DNA of 64,000 bases. It comes from Paraburkholderia sediminicola. GTDB taxonomy: Bacteria > Pseudomonadota > Gammaproteobacteria > Burkholderiales > Burkholderiaceae. Below the pieces are notes generated by a model. That model saw only the letters and a list, made by a program, of their open reading frames with translations. It was not told the origin of the DNA and ran no database searches. The stretch covers positions 1-64,000 of the forward strand of contig NZ_CADIKC010000015.1 in assembly GCF_902859805.1 (NCBI RefSeq), given 5' to 3'. Each line of letters opens with the position of its first letter. Position 1 is the first letter of the stretch. The translations under genes and the position numbers were made by a program. This document shows positions 37,101-45,869 of the stretch, piece after piece.

Positions 37101-40100
37101 CAGCGAGATGACCTGATTCGAGCCGGTCGGCTGCGGCGTATAGACAGCCGGCGACGTCAGGCCGTTGACCAGCGTTGCACCCGTCAATGCAACCTGCTGC
37201 CCCAACACATTGCCGGAGTTCTGCAACTGGCCGCCAGCAGTCACTGATAACGACGGTGCCTGGATCGTGCCCGACAGGCTCTTGTACGGCGTCGGCGGCT
37301 GAACGCTGTCGCCACCGTGATACGCGCTGCCGAACAGCGCCGAGCAGTTTGCCGCAGTTCCGCAACCGAAGTTGTCGGGCGGTTTCGAGCCACCAATCAC
37401 GCCGCCATAGAAGGCATCGTGCCAGTACGCATTCAGCGTCTGGTCCTGGTTGGTCACAGTCGATGCAGCAGAGATCGACGCCTGGCTGCCCGCCGTAATC
37501 AGACTGCCCGTGTTGACCAGCGTGCCGACGCTAAACGACAGGTTGCGATTCGCCGTGATCGTCGAGGCGTCGCCCGACTGCTGGTCGGTGAAGGCGTCGC
37601 AGTAGTGGAGGGAAGCACCGCTACAACCAGCTACTGCCGTCTTTCCGTAGTTCTGATACACCTGCGCGGCCGCGGACAACGTGTTGCTCAACGCAGCGGT
37701 ACTGATCTCGATATCGCGGCCCGCCTGGATATTGCCTGATGTATTTGTCACGCTCGCGGACTGCGTGAGATTGGTCTGCGGGTTATTCGGATCGGTGTTG
37801 CTGCGCGTGGTACCGGCGCCGCCCATCACAACATCGCGGCCGGCGAGCAGATTGCCGTATGTGTTGTTCACGGTCGGCGCCGCAATGATCAGGTCCCGGC
37901 CGGCGAACACCGTGTTGTTCGTCTGCGTGTAGCTGTAGCTTTGCGTGACGGTCTGGTCGCCGTAGATGTTCGCAGCGTCGTTGCCCGGACCATACGTCGT
38001 GCTGAAGTTCAGGAGCGCCACGAAAAATTCGGCGTTCGTCATTGCGTCGGTGAAATCCTGCCCTGGGCGCTGATAGCTAATGATATTGCCCGGGTTCGAG
38101 ATCACCGTCCCCAGGTAGCCGCATTGCGCTACGGAGACGCCGCCCGCACAGCCCGTCTTCGACGTCACGGAATCAGTGTGGTAGCCCTGATTCGTGAAGC
38201 TGTTCGCGGTGACGCGCATGTCCTCCGCTGCGTAGAGGCTTCCAGCGTTCGTCAGCCCGCCCGCCGTTCCGGTCAGCGACAGGTCGTTGCCGGCGACGAT
38301 CTGCCCAGCGTTCTGGTTCGTATAAACGGTAATCGTGGACGTTTGTGCAGCCGGCGGCCCGCTAGTCGTGACTATGTTCGCGGAGGTCGGGATGTACGCG
38401 CCGGCAGCCGGATTGCCCTGATCGTCGATGGGTTGAAGCATCGGGGCCAGCGTCCCCGCTGTATAGGCCGCCTTAAGCTGCGTCAGGAAACTTGCGTACG
38501 CAGCGCTATCGATACTGTCGGTGATCACGGTGGTGGCCGCGTCGCCGCCGTTATCGAGCGACGCAACGTGCAACGTGACGTTGTTCCCGGCGGAGATCGT
38601 GCTGCCGTGATTGTTCAATGCACCGGTGGTGATCGACAGGTCATGTCCAGCGGCAATTACGCTGGCCTGGCCGGTGGGCTGGGTCGTCGTAGTTGTTCGC
38701 GTGACCGCGGGCAGCGCAATACCGTTGAATGTCCCGCCGCTCAAATCGGCAGCCGCGACATCCGTCGCGGACGCCAGCTGAAAATCGCCGACCCGGCCGG
38801 TGAGCGACCCGGAGTAGTTGTTAGTCGAACCGTCGTTGGGGTTGGTAACCGAAAGGTCGAAAGTGAGTGATCCCACCGGCGTGGACAGGAACGCCGCCCC
38901 CATCCCCGCCGCCGCAATGGTCGTACTCGACGTCGTCGTAGTCGTGGTATTCGCACCGGCCCTGCTGTTGTTCACATCCGCGGCCGTGATCGTAATGTCG
39001 TTCTGCGCGGTGATCTTGCCGCCGACATTCGTCAGATCGCCCGCCAGGTTCGCATTCAGATTGCGCCCTGCCGCCGTCGTCGCGCCGCTGTTGTCGTAAC
39101 TGCTGCCGTTGAGGTTGACGTCGCGCACGGCGCTGACCGTTCCCTGATTGGTCGTCGCGCCGTTGAGATTGACGTCCTCATTGGCATGGATCGTCGCGCC
39201 CGCCTGATTGACGATCGTGCCGGACAGATTGACGTCGTTGCCTGCGCTAATCGTGCCGCTATTGATCAACGTGCCGTTGGTCGACAGCGTGATGTCGCCT
39301 GACTTGCTGATCGTGCCGCTGTTATTGAAACCCTGCGTCGCGCTAATCGACACGCTATTGCCGGGCATGGCCCACGTGCCGGAATTGTTGAGTTGCAGCG
39401 TGTTGATCGTCAGCACGTTGCCGAGATTGAACGTACCGCTCGATGCCGCCGAAGGATCGAACGCCTGGTTCAGCAGGTTCAGCGTCAGATTGTGCTGAGC
39501 GAGAATCTGGCCACCGGCATTGTTAAATGTGCCGTTGCCGCCCGTCACGGTGACCGTCGCGTCTCCCGGCGTGCCAGGGCTCGCAGCACTGGTGCTGCCT
39601 GCAAAGATCACGCCGTTATTGTTGCCTGCCAGATTGCCGGTCGTGACGTTCAGCGAATTGGTGCCGATGATCGCGCCACCGTTGTTCGTGAGCGAGCCAT
39701 TCGCCGTAACGGCTGTCGTCAAGCCAGCAATCGACCCCTGGTTGTTCAGGTTCGTCGAATTGACAGTCGTCGCTGCAGTAGAAATCAGGCTAGCGTTGGC
39801 CGTATTCGTTACGTTCGCGCCGGCAACCGTCAGTGCGCCGCCCGCAAGCACGCTGCCCGTGTTCACGACTGCGTTCATACCGGACAATGTGGCCGAGCCT
39901 TGAACGAGCGTCTGGGCGCCAGCTGTCGTCAATTGATTCGACGCGTTCGCGCTCAGATTCCCGCCGATCAGCGCGTTGCCCGTCGTCACGTTGACACCGG
40001 ATAACGTAGCGTTTTTCACGACGTTCAATTGCCCGGCGGACAGGTCGAGACCGTTCTGCGCGGTCGCCACGAGATTGCCCGAAACGGTGGTCGTTCCGCC

Positions 40101-42869
40101 CGTGCTGATGTTTGCACCGGTCAGGGTCGCGTCGCCGCCAACCTGCGTCGTGCCTGTCACCGCGAGATTGTGGGCCGCCGCTAATGTCGCGTCGCCCGCT
40201 GCATTCAACCCACCCTGTGCGGCGAGATTGCCGCCTTGGGCCGTCAAAGCGGTCTTCCCGAGACTGGTCACACTCCCCGTCACGGTGAGGTTGCCCGTGG
40301 CCTGCGCATTGAGATCACCACCACTCAGGACCGCGCCGTTGATCGCGGCATCCCCGCCGTTGGCTTTGAGCGTCGCGTTGCCCACTGCGGTTGCGGCACC
40401 CACTGTCAGGCTGGTACCAGCAGTTGCACTCAGATTGCCGCCCGTTTGCAACGACCCGGACAGGCTGATCGCCTGCCCTGCGCTCAAGGTTGCATCCAAC
40501 CCGAAGCCGGCCGTGCCGCCACCCGACAGATTGCGTCCCGCGCTCAGATTTCCTGTGCCGTTGCCGGTAATCGCGCCGGAGACGATTGCGTCTGTGGCAG
40601 CGCTCACTATCGTGTTGCCACCGGTGGCAAGCGCTCCGTCAACCGTCACACCACCGCTTGTCGCAATCAGCGTCGTGTTGCCCACCACGCCCGCGCCGCC
40701 CACTGTCGCATTATTGCCAGCGGTCACGGAGAAGTTGCCGCCGGCTTTTACCGCTGCGGCGAGATCAGCGTTGCGTCCCGCAGTAATGATCGCGTCCTGC
40801 CCAAACGTCACCGTCCCGCTCGATGACACATCGCGACCACCGCTCAGCGTTCCCGTCTTGTTACCCGAAATGCTGCCGGCAACGGCCACGTCCGTGGCAG
40901 CACTAACAGCCGTGTTTCCACCGCTGAGAATTGCGCCGTTGATCGTTGCGGCGCCACCGCTGGCCGCCAGGGTTGTGTCGCCTGCCGCAGTTGCGGAACC
41001 CACGGTCAAGTTATTGCCGGCGGTCACGTTCAGGTTTCCGCCTGCCGTCACCGCGCCTGGCAGGTTAACGTTCTGGCCCGCAGTAAGCGTCGCGTTCTGG
41101 CCGAAGGTCACGGCGCCGTTTGCAGTGAGATTTCCACCCGCACCCAACACGCCCGTGCCGTTGCCTGCCAGGGTGCCGGACACACCAAGATCAGCGCCCG
41201 CGTGCAGCGTCGTGTTGCCGTTTGCCGCGACGTTGCCGCCCAGCGCCATCGTCTGACCTGCAGCGGCGGTGAGATTTCCAGTCGTCTGCACGTCTCCTGC
41301 GGTCGTTACGTTGCCCGTTTGACCGACCAGCGTGAGATCACCCGACGACGCCACCCGACCATTAACCGTGGCGCTGCGTTGTGCGAGAACCTGCACGGTG
41401 CTGCCGCCGGTAACCGCGCCATTCACTGTCGCATCACGCGCCGCATTCAACGCGATCACACCTGGCGCTGACACAGCGCCGCCGATCGTTATGTCGCCAT
41501 TGCCTGTGCTGCCCGTTGTCGTCATCGACAGGTTATTGCCTGTCTGCACCGATCCGACCGACATGTCGGCACCGGCCCGAAGATTGACGCTGCCATTGGA
41601 CTGCGCGGTGCCGACGTTCAGGCTGCCACCCGCAGTCATGTTCAGGTCCTGGACCGATTGCACGGACGCTGTTGCCGCAGCAATATCCCCGGTCGCGCTA
41701 ACGGTGTATTGATTCGCAAGATTGCTGCCGGACATGGACACTTTGCCGGCGCCGTTCAGACTTGCCGCCTGTTGCGCGTAAGTCGAGTTCACGGCGATGT
41801 CGCCGTTCGACGTGACGGTGAGATTACCTGCCGTCGCCGTCAATGCGCCCTGTGTGTTCACGCCCATGCCAGCGGCCGTCGAGACGATATAGATCTGTCC
41901 GCTCGTCACCGATCCGTACTGGTTTGCGTCAATGGCTACCGCGTTGTTTCCAATTGCGGCTGCCGTATTGGCCGTGCCATTGGACGCGGTGCCATAGTTC
42001 GTGCCCGACGCGTCTGACGTAGTCGGACTCACGAGCTGATTACCCGTGACCAGGTTAATACGTTGATCTGCCCGCAACGGCGCGTTCAGGCTGATCGTCT
42101 GCGCGATCACATCGATATTGCCGACCGTGCCTTCGATGCCGGCCCCCGGACCATTGACACCGGCAGGACCGCTGATCGACACATTGCCCGACGTCACGTT
42201 ATAGGCAAGCGAGCCCGCGTGAGCGAAGTCCGTCGATGTCCCTCCGACACCGGTCAGGAATTGCGGCGTGCCAGTGGTTAACACAAGGCCCGTCGCGTTC
42301 GTCAACGAAAGCCCGTTGACGGATACGCCGTTTGGATTACTGATGATGATCGAAGCCGGACTGCCGAATACTTCCAGCGGACCGACCAGTGTGGAAGCAG
42401 GCCCTGTTGTGGTGACCTGATTGACGATCACGCTCGCAGCGCGGCCGGCGAGATTCGGGTTGGCGCCAAGCGTGCCGCCCAGCAAAGGTGTGCCCGACGT
42501 GAGGCTGTTGTTCAGCACCAGCCCGTTGCTGTCGATATTGAACGACTGATAACTATTGACGCTAATACCGTTGGCGTTCGGCGCGGCGATATTGACCGCC
42601 GGCACACCCGTGCTCGTCTGCGTGATAGTCGGTTGAAACGGAATAGGCGCGCGCGGGTCGACGATCGGCGCAGCATGTGCGACCTCGTCGAGCGAGAGCA
42701 CGCCGGGAAGCAGATAAGTCACCACCGCCATGACGCATGCAGTCGCCTTCATCCATAGCGGTCGCGACTGCGCCGCCACGCCGATTGACGTTACACCGAA
42801 AATTTTTGCCTGCCGCGCCGCCTCTCTTTGGGCGAGTCGCTGCCTGCTCTCACGAGCACCCCGTAGCAT
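34188..42869 (-). CDS. Giant CdiA/BcpA-like two-partner-secretion exoprotein with C-terminal toxin
   Basis: 2893 residues. Extended signal region (about 1-67, charged N-part, hydrophobic core MKATACVMAVVTYLLPGVL), TPS domain (about 70-210, IIISNPNGVSVNGLSLTNA), then a very long run of FHA repeats such as GGNLNVTAGNNLTVG (about 350-1300), a less repetitive shaft, a Gly/Ala-rich pre-toxin region and NETLNNWLSH (about 2586) where many CdiA proteins have their VENN or similar junction. The variable tip ends in a ParB-like fold (about 2770-2850, GRADALRQSMAQNGYSG, GIVTVDHTRAAVALE). By analogy it delivers a toxic nuclease-like tip into neighbours on contact. The start at 42869 has no strong ribosome site. 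Confidence 0.9.
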   Translation of the reverse strand: MLRGARESRQRLAQREAARQAKIFGVTSIGVAAQSRPLWMKATACVMAVVTYLLPGVLSLDEVAHAAPIVDPRAPIPFQPTITQTSTGVPAVNIAAPNANGISVNSYQSFNIDSNGLVLNNSLTSGTPLLGGTLGANPNLAGRAASVIVNQVTTTGPASTLVGPLEVFGSPASIIISNPNGVSVNGLSLTNATGLVLTTGTPQFLTGVGGTSTDFAHAGSLAYNVTSGNVSISGPAGVNGPGAGIEGTVGNIDVIAQTISLNAPLRADQRINLVTGNQLVSPTTSDASGTNYGTASNGTANTAAAIGNNAVAIDANQYGSVTSGQIYIVSTAAGMGVNTQGALTATAGNLTVTSNGDIAVNSTYAQQAASLNGAGKVSMSGSNLANQYTVSATGDIAAATASVQSVQDLNMTAGGSLNVGTAQSNGSVNLRAGADMSVGSVQTGNNLSMTTTGSTGNGDITIGGAVSAPGVIALNAARDATVNGAVTGGSTVQVLAQRSATVNGRVASSGDLTLVGQTGNVTTAGDVQTTGNLTAAAGQTMALGGNVAANGNTTLHAGADLGVSGTLAGNGTGVLGAGGNLTANGAVTFGQNATLTAGQNVNLPGAVTAGGNLNVTAGNNLTVGSATAAGDTTLAASGGAATINGAILSGGNTAVSAATDVAVAGSISGNKTGTLSGGRDVSSSGTVTFGQDAIITAGRNADLAAAVKAGGNFSVTAGNNATVGGAGVVGNTTLIATSGGVTVDGALATGGNTIVSAATDAIVSGAITGNGTGNLSAGRNLSGGGTAGFGLDATLSAGQAISLSGSLQTGGNLSATAGTSLTVGAATAVGNATLKANGGDAAINGAVLSGGDLNAQATGNLTVTGSVTSLGKTALTAQGGNLAAQGGLNAAGDATLAAAHNLAVTGTTQVGGDATLTGANISTGGTTTVSGNLVATAQNGLDLSAGQLNVVKNATLSGVNVTTGNALIGGNLSANASNQLTTAGAQTLVQGSATLSGMNAVVNTGSVLAGGALTVAGANVTNTANASLISTAATTVNSTNLNNQGSIAGLTTAVTANGSLTNNGGAIIGTNSLNVTTGNLAGNNNGVIFAGSTSAASPGTPGDATVTVTGGNGTFNNAGGQILAQHNLTLNLLNQAFDPSAASSGTFNLGNVLTINTLQLNNSGTWAMPGNSVSISATQGFNNSGTISKSGDITLSTNGTLINSGTISAGNDVNLSGTIVNQAGATIHANEDVNLNGATTNQGTVSAVRDVNLNGSSYDNSGATTAAGRNLNANLAGDLTNVGGKITAQNDITITAADVNNSRAGANTTTTTTSSTTIAAAGMGAAFLSTPVGSLTFDLSVTNPNDGSTNNYSGSLTGRVGDFQLASATDVAAADLSGGTFNGIALPAVTRTTTTTQPTGQASVIAAGHDLSITTGALNNHGSTISAGNNVTLHVASLDNGGDAATTVITDSIDSAAYASFLTQLKAAYTAGTLAPMLQPIDDQGNPAAGAYIPTSANIVTTSGPPAAQTSTITVYTNQNAGQIVAGNDLSLTGTAGGLTNAGSLYAAEDMRVTANSFTNQGYHTDSVTSKTGCAGGVSVAQCGYLGTVISNPGNIISYQRPGQDFTDAMTNAEFFVALLNFSTTYGPGNDAANIYGDQTVTQSYSYTQTNNTVFAGRDLIIAAPTVNNTYGNLLAGRDVVMGGAGTTRSNTDPNNPQTNLTQSASVTNTSGNIQAGRDIEISTAALSNTLSAAAQVYQNYGKTAVAGCSGASLHYCDAFTDQQSGDASTITANRNLSFSVGTLVNTGSLITAGSQASISAASTVTNQDQTLNAYWHDAFYGGVIGGSKPPDNFGCGTAANCSALFGSAYHGGDSVQPPTPYKSLSGTIQAPSLSVTAGGQLQNSGNVLGQQVALTGATLVNGLTSPAVYTPQPTGSNQVISLGPVGTPVVASNAAIQAGSIVTIGSGLAGASGVAGGIAAGSSGSLGTAGSTSAGVTAPGNAAGTISAPALRLISPSMPVSPGVTVATGASATSGASNVSYLVNSPASLVIGNIGPSQLLANLPASLQPNTTQFYYDPFTENQLLQQAALAQTGQASFVSGLSYDNTKQSSVTDQEKQALYGNAIQYAEANNVALGTALTQDQIAALDKPMLWYVEETVPEPGCTATGTATCPTVDALMPQVYLPQNYAVVQHDGTISGQNVTLTASNGGSITNTGSITATDTLTVNAGSLTNQQRSTDIGTQSTYIPDLYELITTTGTVAQQGGFMSAGNYQLNVDAVNQIGGALQKLNADGTVDTAGTQQQLAALKAQLGSSFTQSTVQDNLHTSVTSLAESEGAFQTIGMALVVIAVSFMTAGAASAMMGPGLAGTVGGSMISAGAGGFVGSAVSQASTGQFSFNSAFEGGLIAAATAGLTNGITYTSGNGFDWQGLGGSVNNPNSIASLAGVKSVGGVLVPQAGAATATNLGQVALAMGAEATIQAGVQTAIGGGSFLTNFRNSAVSDVAAAGAYAIGNAFNGQSGFWTTSNPLYAAEHAALGCAASAAVGTGCTSGAIGGAAGALINPIIDANGNIPAPMLTAITTLVGGSIAGALGYNVQGAVTAAQNETLNNWLSHVYLLPGQQSEAEQEAAAASGCDSRNAADCASAATLMQTSSARDQALATACQSPGSLACAYQKSLAYLAGNTIQNSGGTTVAVETPQPTTSAPSQAAATLDNMLSSPLAAILGGASYALGGSTATAYYLSSLGVATEGIAAGAAGFGTSRTVGVVSEATNNPSALTAAELADGGTIINVDPADLRWTQTTAGGNGRADALRQSMAQNGYSGPPIDVVQTADGIVTVDHTRAAVALEQGITSIPATVHLPSDPLPADMAGRFGSATTWGDAAAYRAANQRPSLPPTGTTTPPKLPLPKIGG

Positions 42870-43049
42870 TATTTTTTATCCGAATTTTATTTTTTCGGAT
42901 CGAATATTACCGAATCTTCCGACGAATGAATGTCATATATTCATACCTGTCTTTTTCAAGACACAGATTTACGATGCATTAATTCCAGATGCATAACATT
43001 ACATTTTCATTTCAATATCGGATTGAAATCTGAATATGTGTGCGATCGA
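42870..43049. promoter_or_regulatory. AT-rich upstream region of the CDI exoprotein gene
   Basis: This stretch is strikingly AT-rich in a GC-rich genome, with runs such as TTATTTTTT and AATATTACCG, and holds an inverted pair TCCGAA..TTCGGA next to the exoprotein start. AT-rich islands ahead of TPS genes are typical H-NS/MvaT-type silencing targets. The region very likely carries the promoter for the minus-strand exoprotein gene, but no single -10/-35 pair stands out above the many AT-rich candidates. Confidence 0.5.
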
Positions 43050-43169
43050 ATGTCGCGAGCAAACGCGCCGCCAGAGATGGCTATGGCGGCGGCGTTCGAC
43101 GGACCCGGCGTCGCGCTCGAATCAACGCTGCTGGCCAATCGTGAACTGAAGAACGGAATGTTGGCGTAA
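43050..43169 (+). pseudogene. Remnant of a LysR effector domain
   Basis: A 40-residue reading on the plus strand ends MAMAAAFDGPGVALESTLLANRELKNGMLA and then a stop. GxGVALxxxLLAxxELxxGxL is the conserved late segment of GcvA-like LysR effector domains, but there is no HTH or upstream domain; the sequence just before it is the AT-rich region. It is probably the tail of a LysR gene cut off when the island at 20-43 kb was inserted. The short match makes this tentative. Confidence 0.4.
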
Positions 43170-43260
43170 GCGCTGCACAGACGTAAGCGTGAAGAGCGCT
43201 ATATCGGGCACTACCTCGTTGATCCCAAGTGGATTCATTATCACCGGGTATCTGGCGCCT

Positions 43261-44169
43261 TCAGACTGAATCCCCACTAGCCCACTCCCGCACTGCCTGC
43301 GAAAACAGCCGAAGCGCTGTAGGCGGATGCCGATTCGCCGGATAGTAAAGACACAGGCCGGGCATGAAAGGGCACCACTCCGAAAGCAAACGGACCAGCC
43401 GTCCGGAATCCAGGTGATCGCGAACGTGATATTCCGGAACCCAGGCAATGCCGATCCCGGTCAACGCAGCATCGACCATCAGGTTTGTGTTGCCAAGCGT
43501 CATCGGTCCAGCAACGTCAACATGAGCGCTGCTGCCGCGGTGTTCGAGTTCCCAGCGGTACAGCGTGCCGCTGGCAAAGCGGAATCTGATGCAGCGATGC
43601 TGGGCCAGATCCTGCGGTGTGGTGGGCGCGTCGTGGCGAGACAGGTACTCCGGGGACGCTACCGCAGCGAACCGTAAGTCTGGCCCAAACCTCACGGCGA
43701 TCATGTCGCGCGGCACGTCATCAAGGACCCGGATACCGGCGTCGAATCCGTCTGCAACGATATCGACGAGCCGCGTATCCACAACAAACTCGACATGGAT
43801 GTCCGGGTAAGCAGCCAGAAAATCTGGAAGAACGTGAAGGATTAGCGGCCGTGCTCCAGCCTCGGCCGCGCTGATCCTGATTGATCCAGAAGGCCGGTCG
43901 CCTACCGAGGCGACCTCATTGAGGCCGTCTTCCAGATCAGCGAGCGCCGGGCCAACGCGCCTCAGAAGCTGCTCGCCAGCCTCGGTCAAAGCCACCGAAC
44001 GGGTGGTCCGGTTAAACAGCCGCACATTCAAACTTTCTTCGAGACTTCGCACTGCGTGGCTAAGCGCTGGAGGGGACACGCCTAACGTGCGCGCTGCCGC
44101 GCGGAAGCTTCGATGCTCAGCAATGGCGATAAAAGCAGTCAACTCGGATAGGCCGGCGCGCAATTGCAT
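43261..44169 (-). CDS. LysR-family transcriptional regulator
   Basis: 302 residues starting MQLRAGLSELTAFIAIAEHRSFRAAARTLG. Winged HTH at about 5-65, effector-binding domain at 90-295 (LILHVLPDFLAAYPDIHVEFV). Upstream in-frame codons to 44247 are rejected because they give a Cys-rich non-family N-terminus. It is divergent from an SDR gene at 44365 with 195 bases between starts, and so is a likely regulator of that gene and possibly of the PaoABC operon behind it. Confidence 0.92.
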   Translation of the reverse strand: MQLRAGLSELTAFIAIAEHRSFRAAARTLGVSPPALSHAVRSLEESLNVRLFNRTTRSVALTEAGEQLLRRVGPALADLEDGLNEVASVGDRPSGSIRISAAEAGARPLILHVLPDFLAAYPDIHVEFVVDTRLVDIVADGFDAGIRVLDDVPRDMIAVRFGPDLRFAAVASPEYLSRHDAPTTPQDLAQHRCIRFRFASGTLYRWELEHRGSSAHVDVAGPMTLGNTNLMVDAALTGIGIAWVPEYHVRDHLDSGRLVRLLSEWCPFMPGLCLYYPANRHPPTALRLFSQAVREWASGDSV

Positions 44170-44364
44170 AGATGAATTTTCCTTAACACCCTGTGAAATT
44201 TTACGCTCATTGTTAAATAAACAACAACAACCTACCATTTGACGCATTCGTCACTGCGTGGATTTCACCTATCACGAGTGGCTGTCACATCAACGCCCCT
44301 CCCCACACTCAGAGCGTCAACTGCCAGGCAGACGCAGAATTCGCGAGGGGCCAAAGGAAACCAG

Positions 44365-45111
44365 ATGGAAGCGAATATCGAAGGCAAAGTGGTCGTCATC
44401 ACGGGCGCAAGCAGCGGTTTGGGCGAAGCGACCGCCCGATATCTCAGCGAACGTGGCGCCAAGGTGGTACTGGGCGCCCGCCGCGCCGAACGTATTCAAT
44501 CGCTCGCGGCTGATCTGGTCAGCAAAGGTGGCCAGGCAGTCGCAGTCGTGACAGACGTCACCCGGCACGAAGACGTCAAGGCACTCGTCGACACGGCGGT
44601 GCAGACGTTCGGGCGCGTGGACGTGCTGATCAACAATGCCGGACTGATGCCGCACTCGCCGCTCGAGCGCCTGAAGATCGACGACTGGGACCGGACTATC
44701 GACGTCAATATCAAGGGTGTCCTGTACGGCATCGCTGCCGCTTTGCCGCACATGAAGGATCAGAAGAGCGGCCACATCATCAACGTGTCGTCAGTCGCAG
44801 GCCGCACGGTTCGGCCTGGCAGCGCCGTCTACGCCGCCACCAAGAGCGCCGTGCTGATGATCTCCGAAGGATTGCGTCAGGAGGTCAAGCCCTATGGTCT
44901 TCGCACAACGGTTATCTCGCCGGGCGCCGTGGCGACGGATCTTCCAGGCAGCATCACGGAACCGGATGTTGCTGGCTTCGTAAGCAAGTTCTACGAAGAA
45001 ATCGCGATCCCTGCCGAATCGTTCGCACGCGCGGTTGCTTTTGCCATCAGCCAGCCGCCGGAAGTCGACATCAATGAAATCCTCTTCCGACCCACGCGCC
45101 AGGAAGGTTAA
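44365..45111 (+). CDS. Short-chain dehydrogenase/reductase
   Basis: 248 residues, classical SDR. TGASSGLGEATARYL is the cofactor motif, VDVLINNAGLM the NNAG motif, INVSSVAG the active-site Ser and YAATKSAVLMISEGLRQEV the Tyr-x-x-x-Lys. The start at 44365 follows AAGGAAA. The C-terminus (VAFAISQPPEVDINEILFRPT) is that of the YdfG/serine-3-dehydrogenase-like SDR group. Divergent from LysR and 74 bases before the aldehyde oxidoreductase operon. Confidence 0.93.
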   Translation: MEANIEGKVVVITGASSGLGEATARYLSERGAKVVLGARRAERIQSLAADLVSKGGQAVAVVTDVTRHEDVKALVDTAVQTFGRVDVLINNAGLMPHSPLERLKIDDWDRTIDVNIKGVLYGIAAALPHMKDQKSGHIINVSSVAGRTVRPGSAVYAATKSAVLMISEGLRQEVKPYGLRTTVISPGAVATDLPGSITEPDVAGFVSKFYEEIAIPAESFARAVAFAISQPPEVDINEILFRPTRQEG

Positions 45112-45185
45112 GGGCTTCGGAGTTCGAGCGCTCGTCCCTGGTTGTTCCCATTCAGGATCGCGATAGGAAAGACAAGGAGTCGCGT

Positions 45186-45869
45186 ATGTCAGACAGGATT
45201 CCGGACACAGACAAAAGCCACGAGGCGGATGGATCGGACGAGGCTGCGCACCGCCCTTCGAGGCGAAACTTTCTCAAGATCGGCGTCGTAAGTGCAACGA
45301 CGACGCCATGGCTGCGCCCGGCCGGCGCGAGTACGTCGGACACCGAAGCAACGTCTCTATCCGACGCCGACATACCTCGCACAGGCGAACACCGCATTCA
45401 CCTGAACGTGAATGGCCAAACCCATACCCTGAACGTTCCGGCCAACGCGATCCTGCTCGACGTAATCCGCGACCGGTTGCAGTTGACAGGCACCAAGAAG
45501 GGCTGCGACCACGGTCAGTGCGGCGCCTGCACTGTGCATGTCAACGGCCGCGCCATCAATTCCTGCCTTTCAGTGGCGATCCAGCACGAAGGCGACCGTA
45601 TTACCACCATCGAAGGACTGGAGCGCAGCGGAGAGTTGCATCCAGTGCAACAGGCGTTCTGGGAGCACGATGCTTACCAGTGCGGATATTGCACCTCCGG
45701 CCAGATGATGAGCGCCGTCGCCCTTCTGCGCGACCCCAATATCCCGTCCGACGACGCCAGCGTACGCGAAGCAATGAGCGGAAACATCTGCCGCTGCGCG
45801 GCGTACAAAAACATCCTGGCGGCAATTCAGTCGGCCCGCGTCAGCATGAAGGCGTTGCCCGATGCGTAA
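45186..45869 (+). CDS. paoA: Periplasmic aldehyde oxidoreductase, 2Fe-2S subunit
   Basis: 227 residues. A Tat signal (PSRRNFLKIGVVSATTTPWL, twin Arg) sends the folded complex to the periplasm. The plant-type ferredoxin domain has KKGCDHGQCGACTVHVNGRA with Cys ligands, and the second [2Fe-2S] domain has YQCGYCTSGQMMSAV and GNICRCAAY. Length and Tat signal match E. coli PaoA. Its stop overlaps the next start by 8 bases, so the three subunits form one operon; electrons pass from the molybdenum site through these clusters. Confidence 0.93.
   Translation: MSDRIPDTDKSHEADGSDEAAHRPSRRNFLKIGVVSATTTPWLRPAGASTSDTEATSLSDADIPRTGEHRIHLNVNGQTHTLNVPANAILLDVIRDRLQLTGTKKGCDHGQCGACTVHVNGRAINSCLSVAIQHEGDRITTIEGLERSGELHPVQQAFWEHDAYQCGYCTSGQMMSAVALLRDPNIPSDDASVREAMSGNICRCAAYKNILAAIQSARVSMKALPDA

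Noticed and set aside
39976..41256. 426-codon plus-strand Pro/Ala/Val-rich ORF
   Set aside because: Exact antisense of the FHA repeats of the giant exoprotein; its apparent repeats mirror the real ones.
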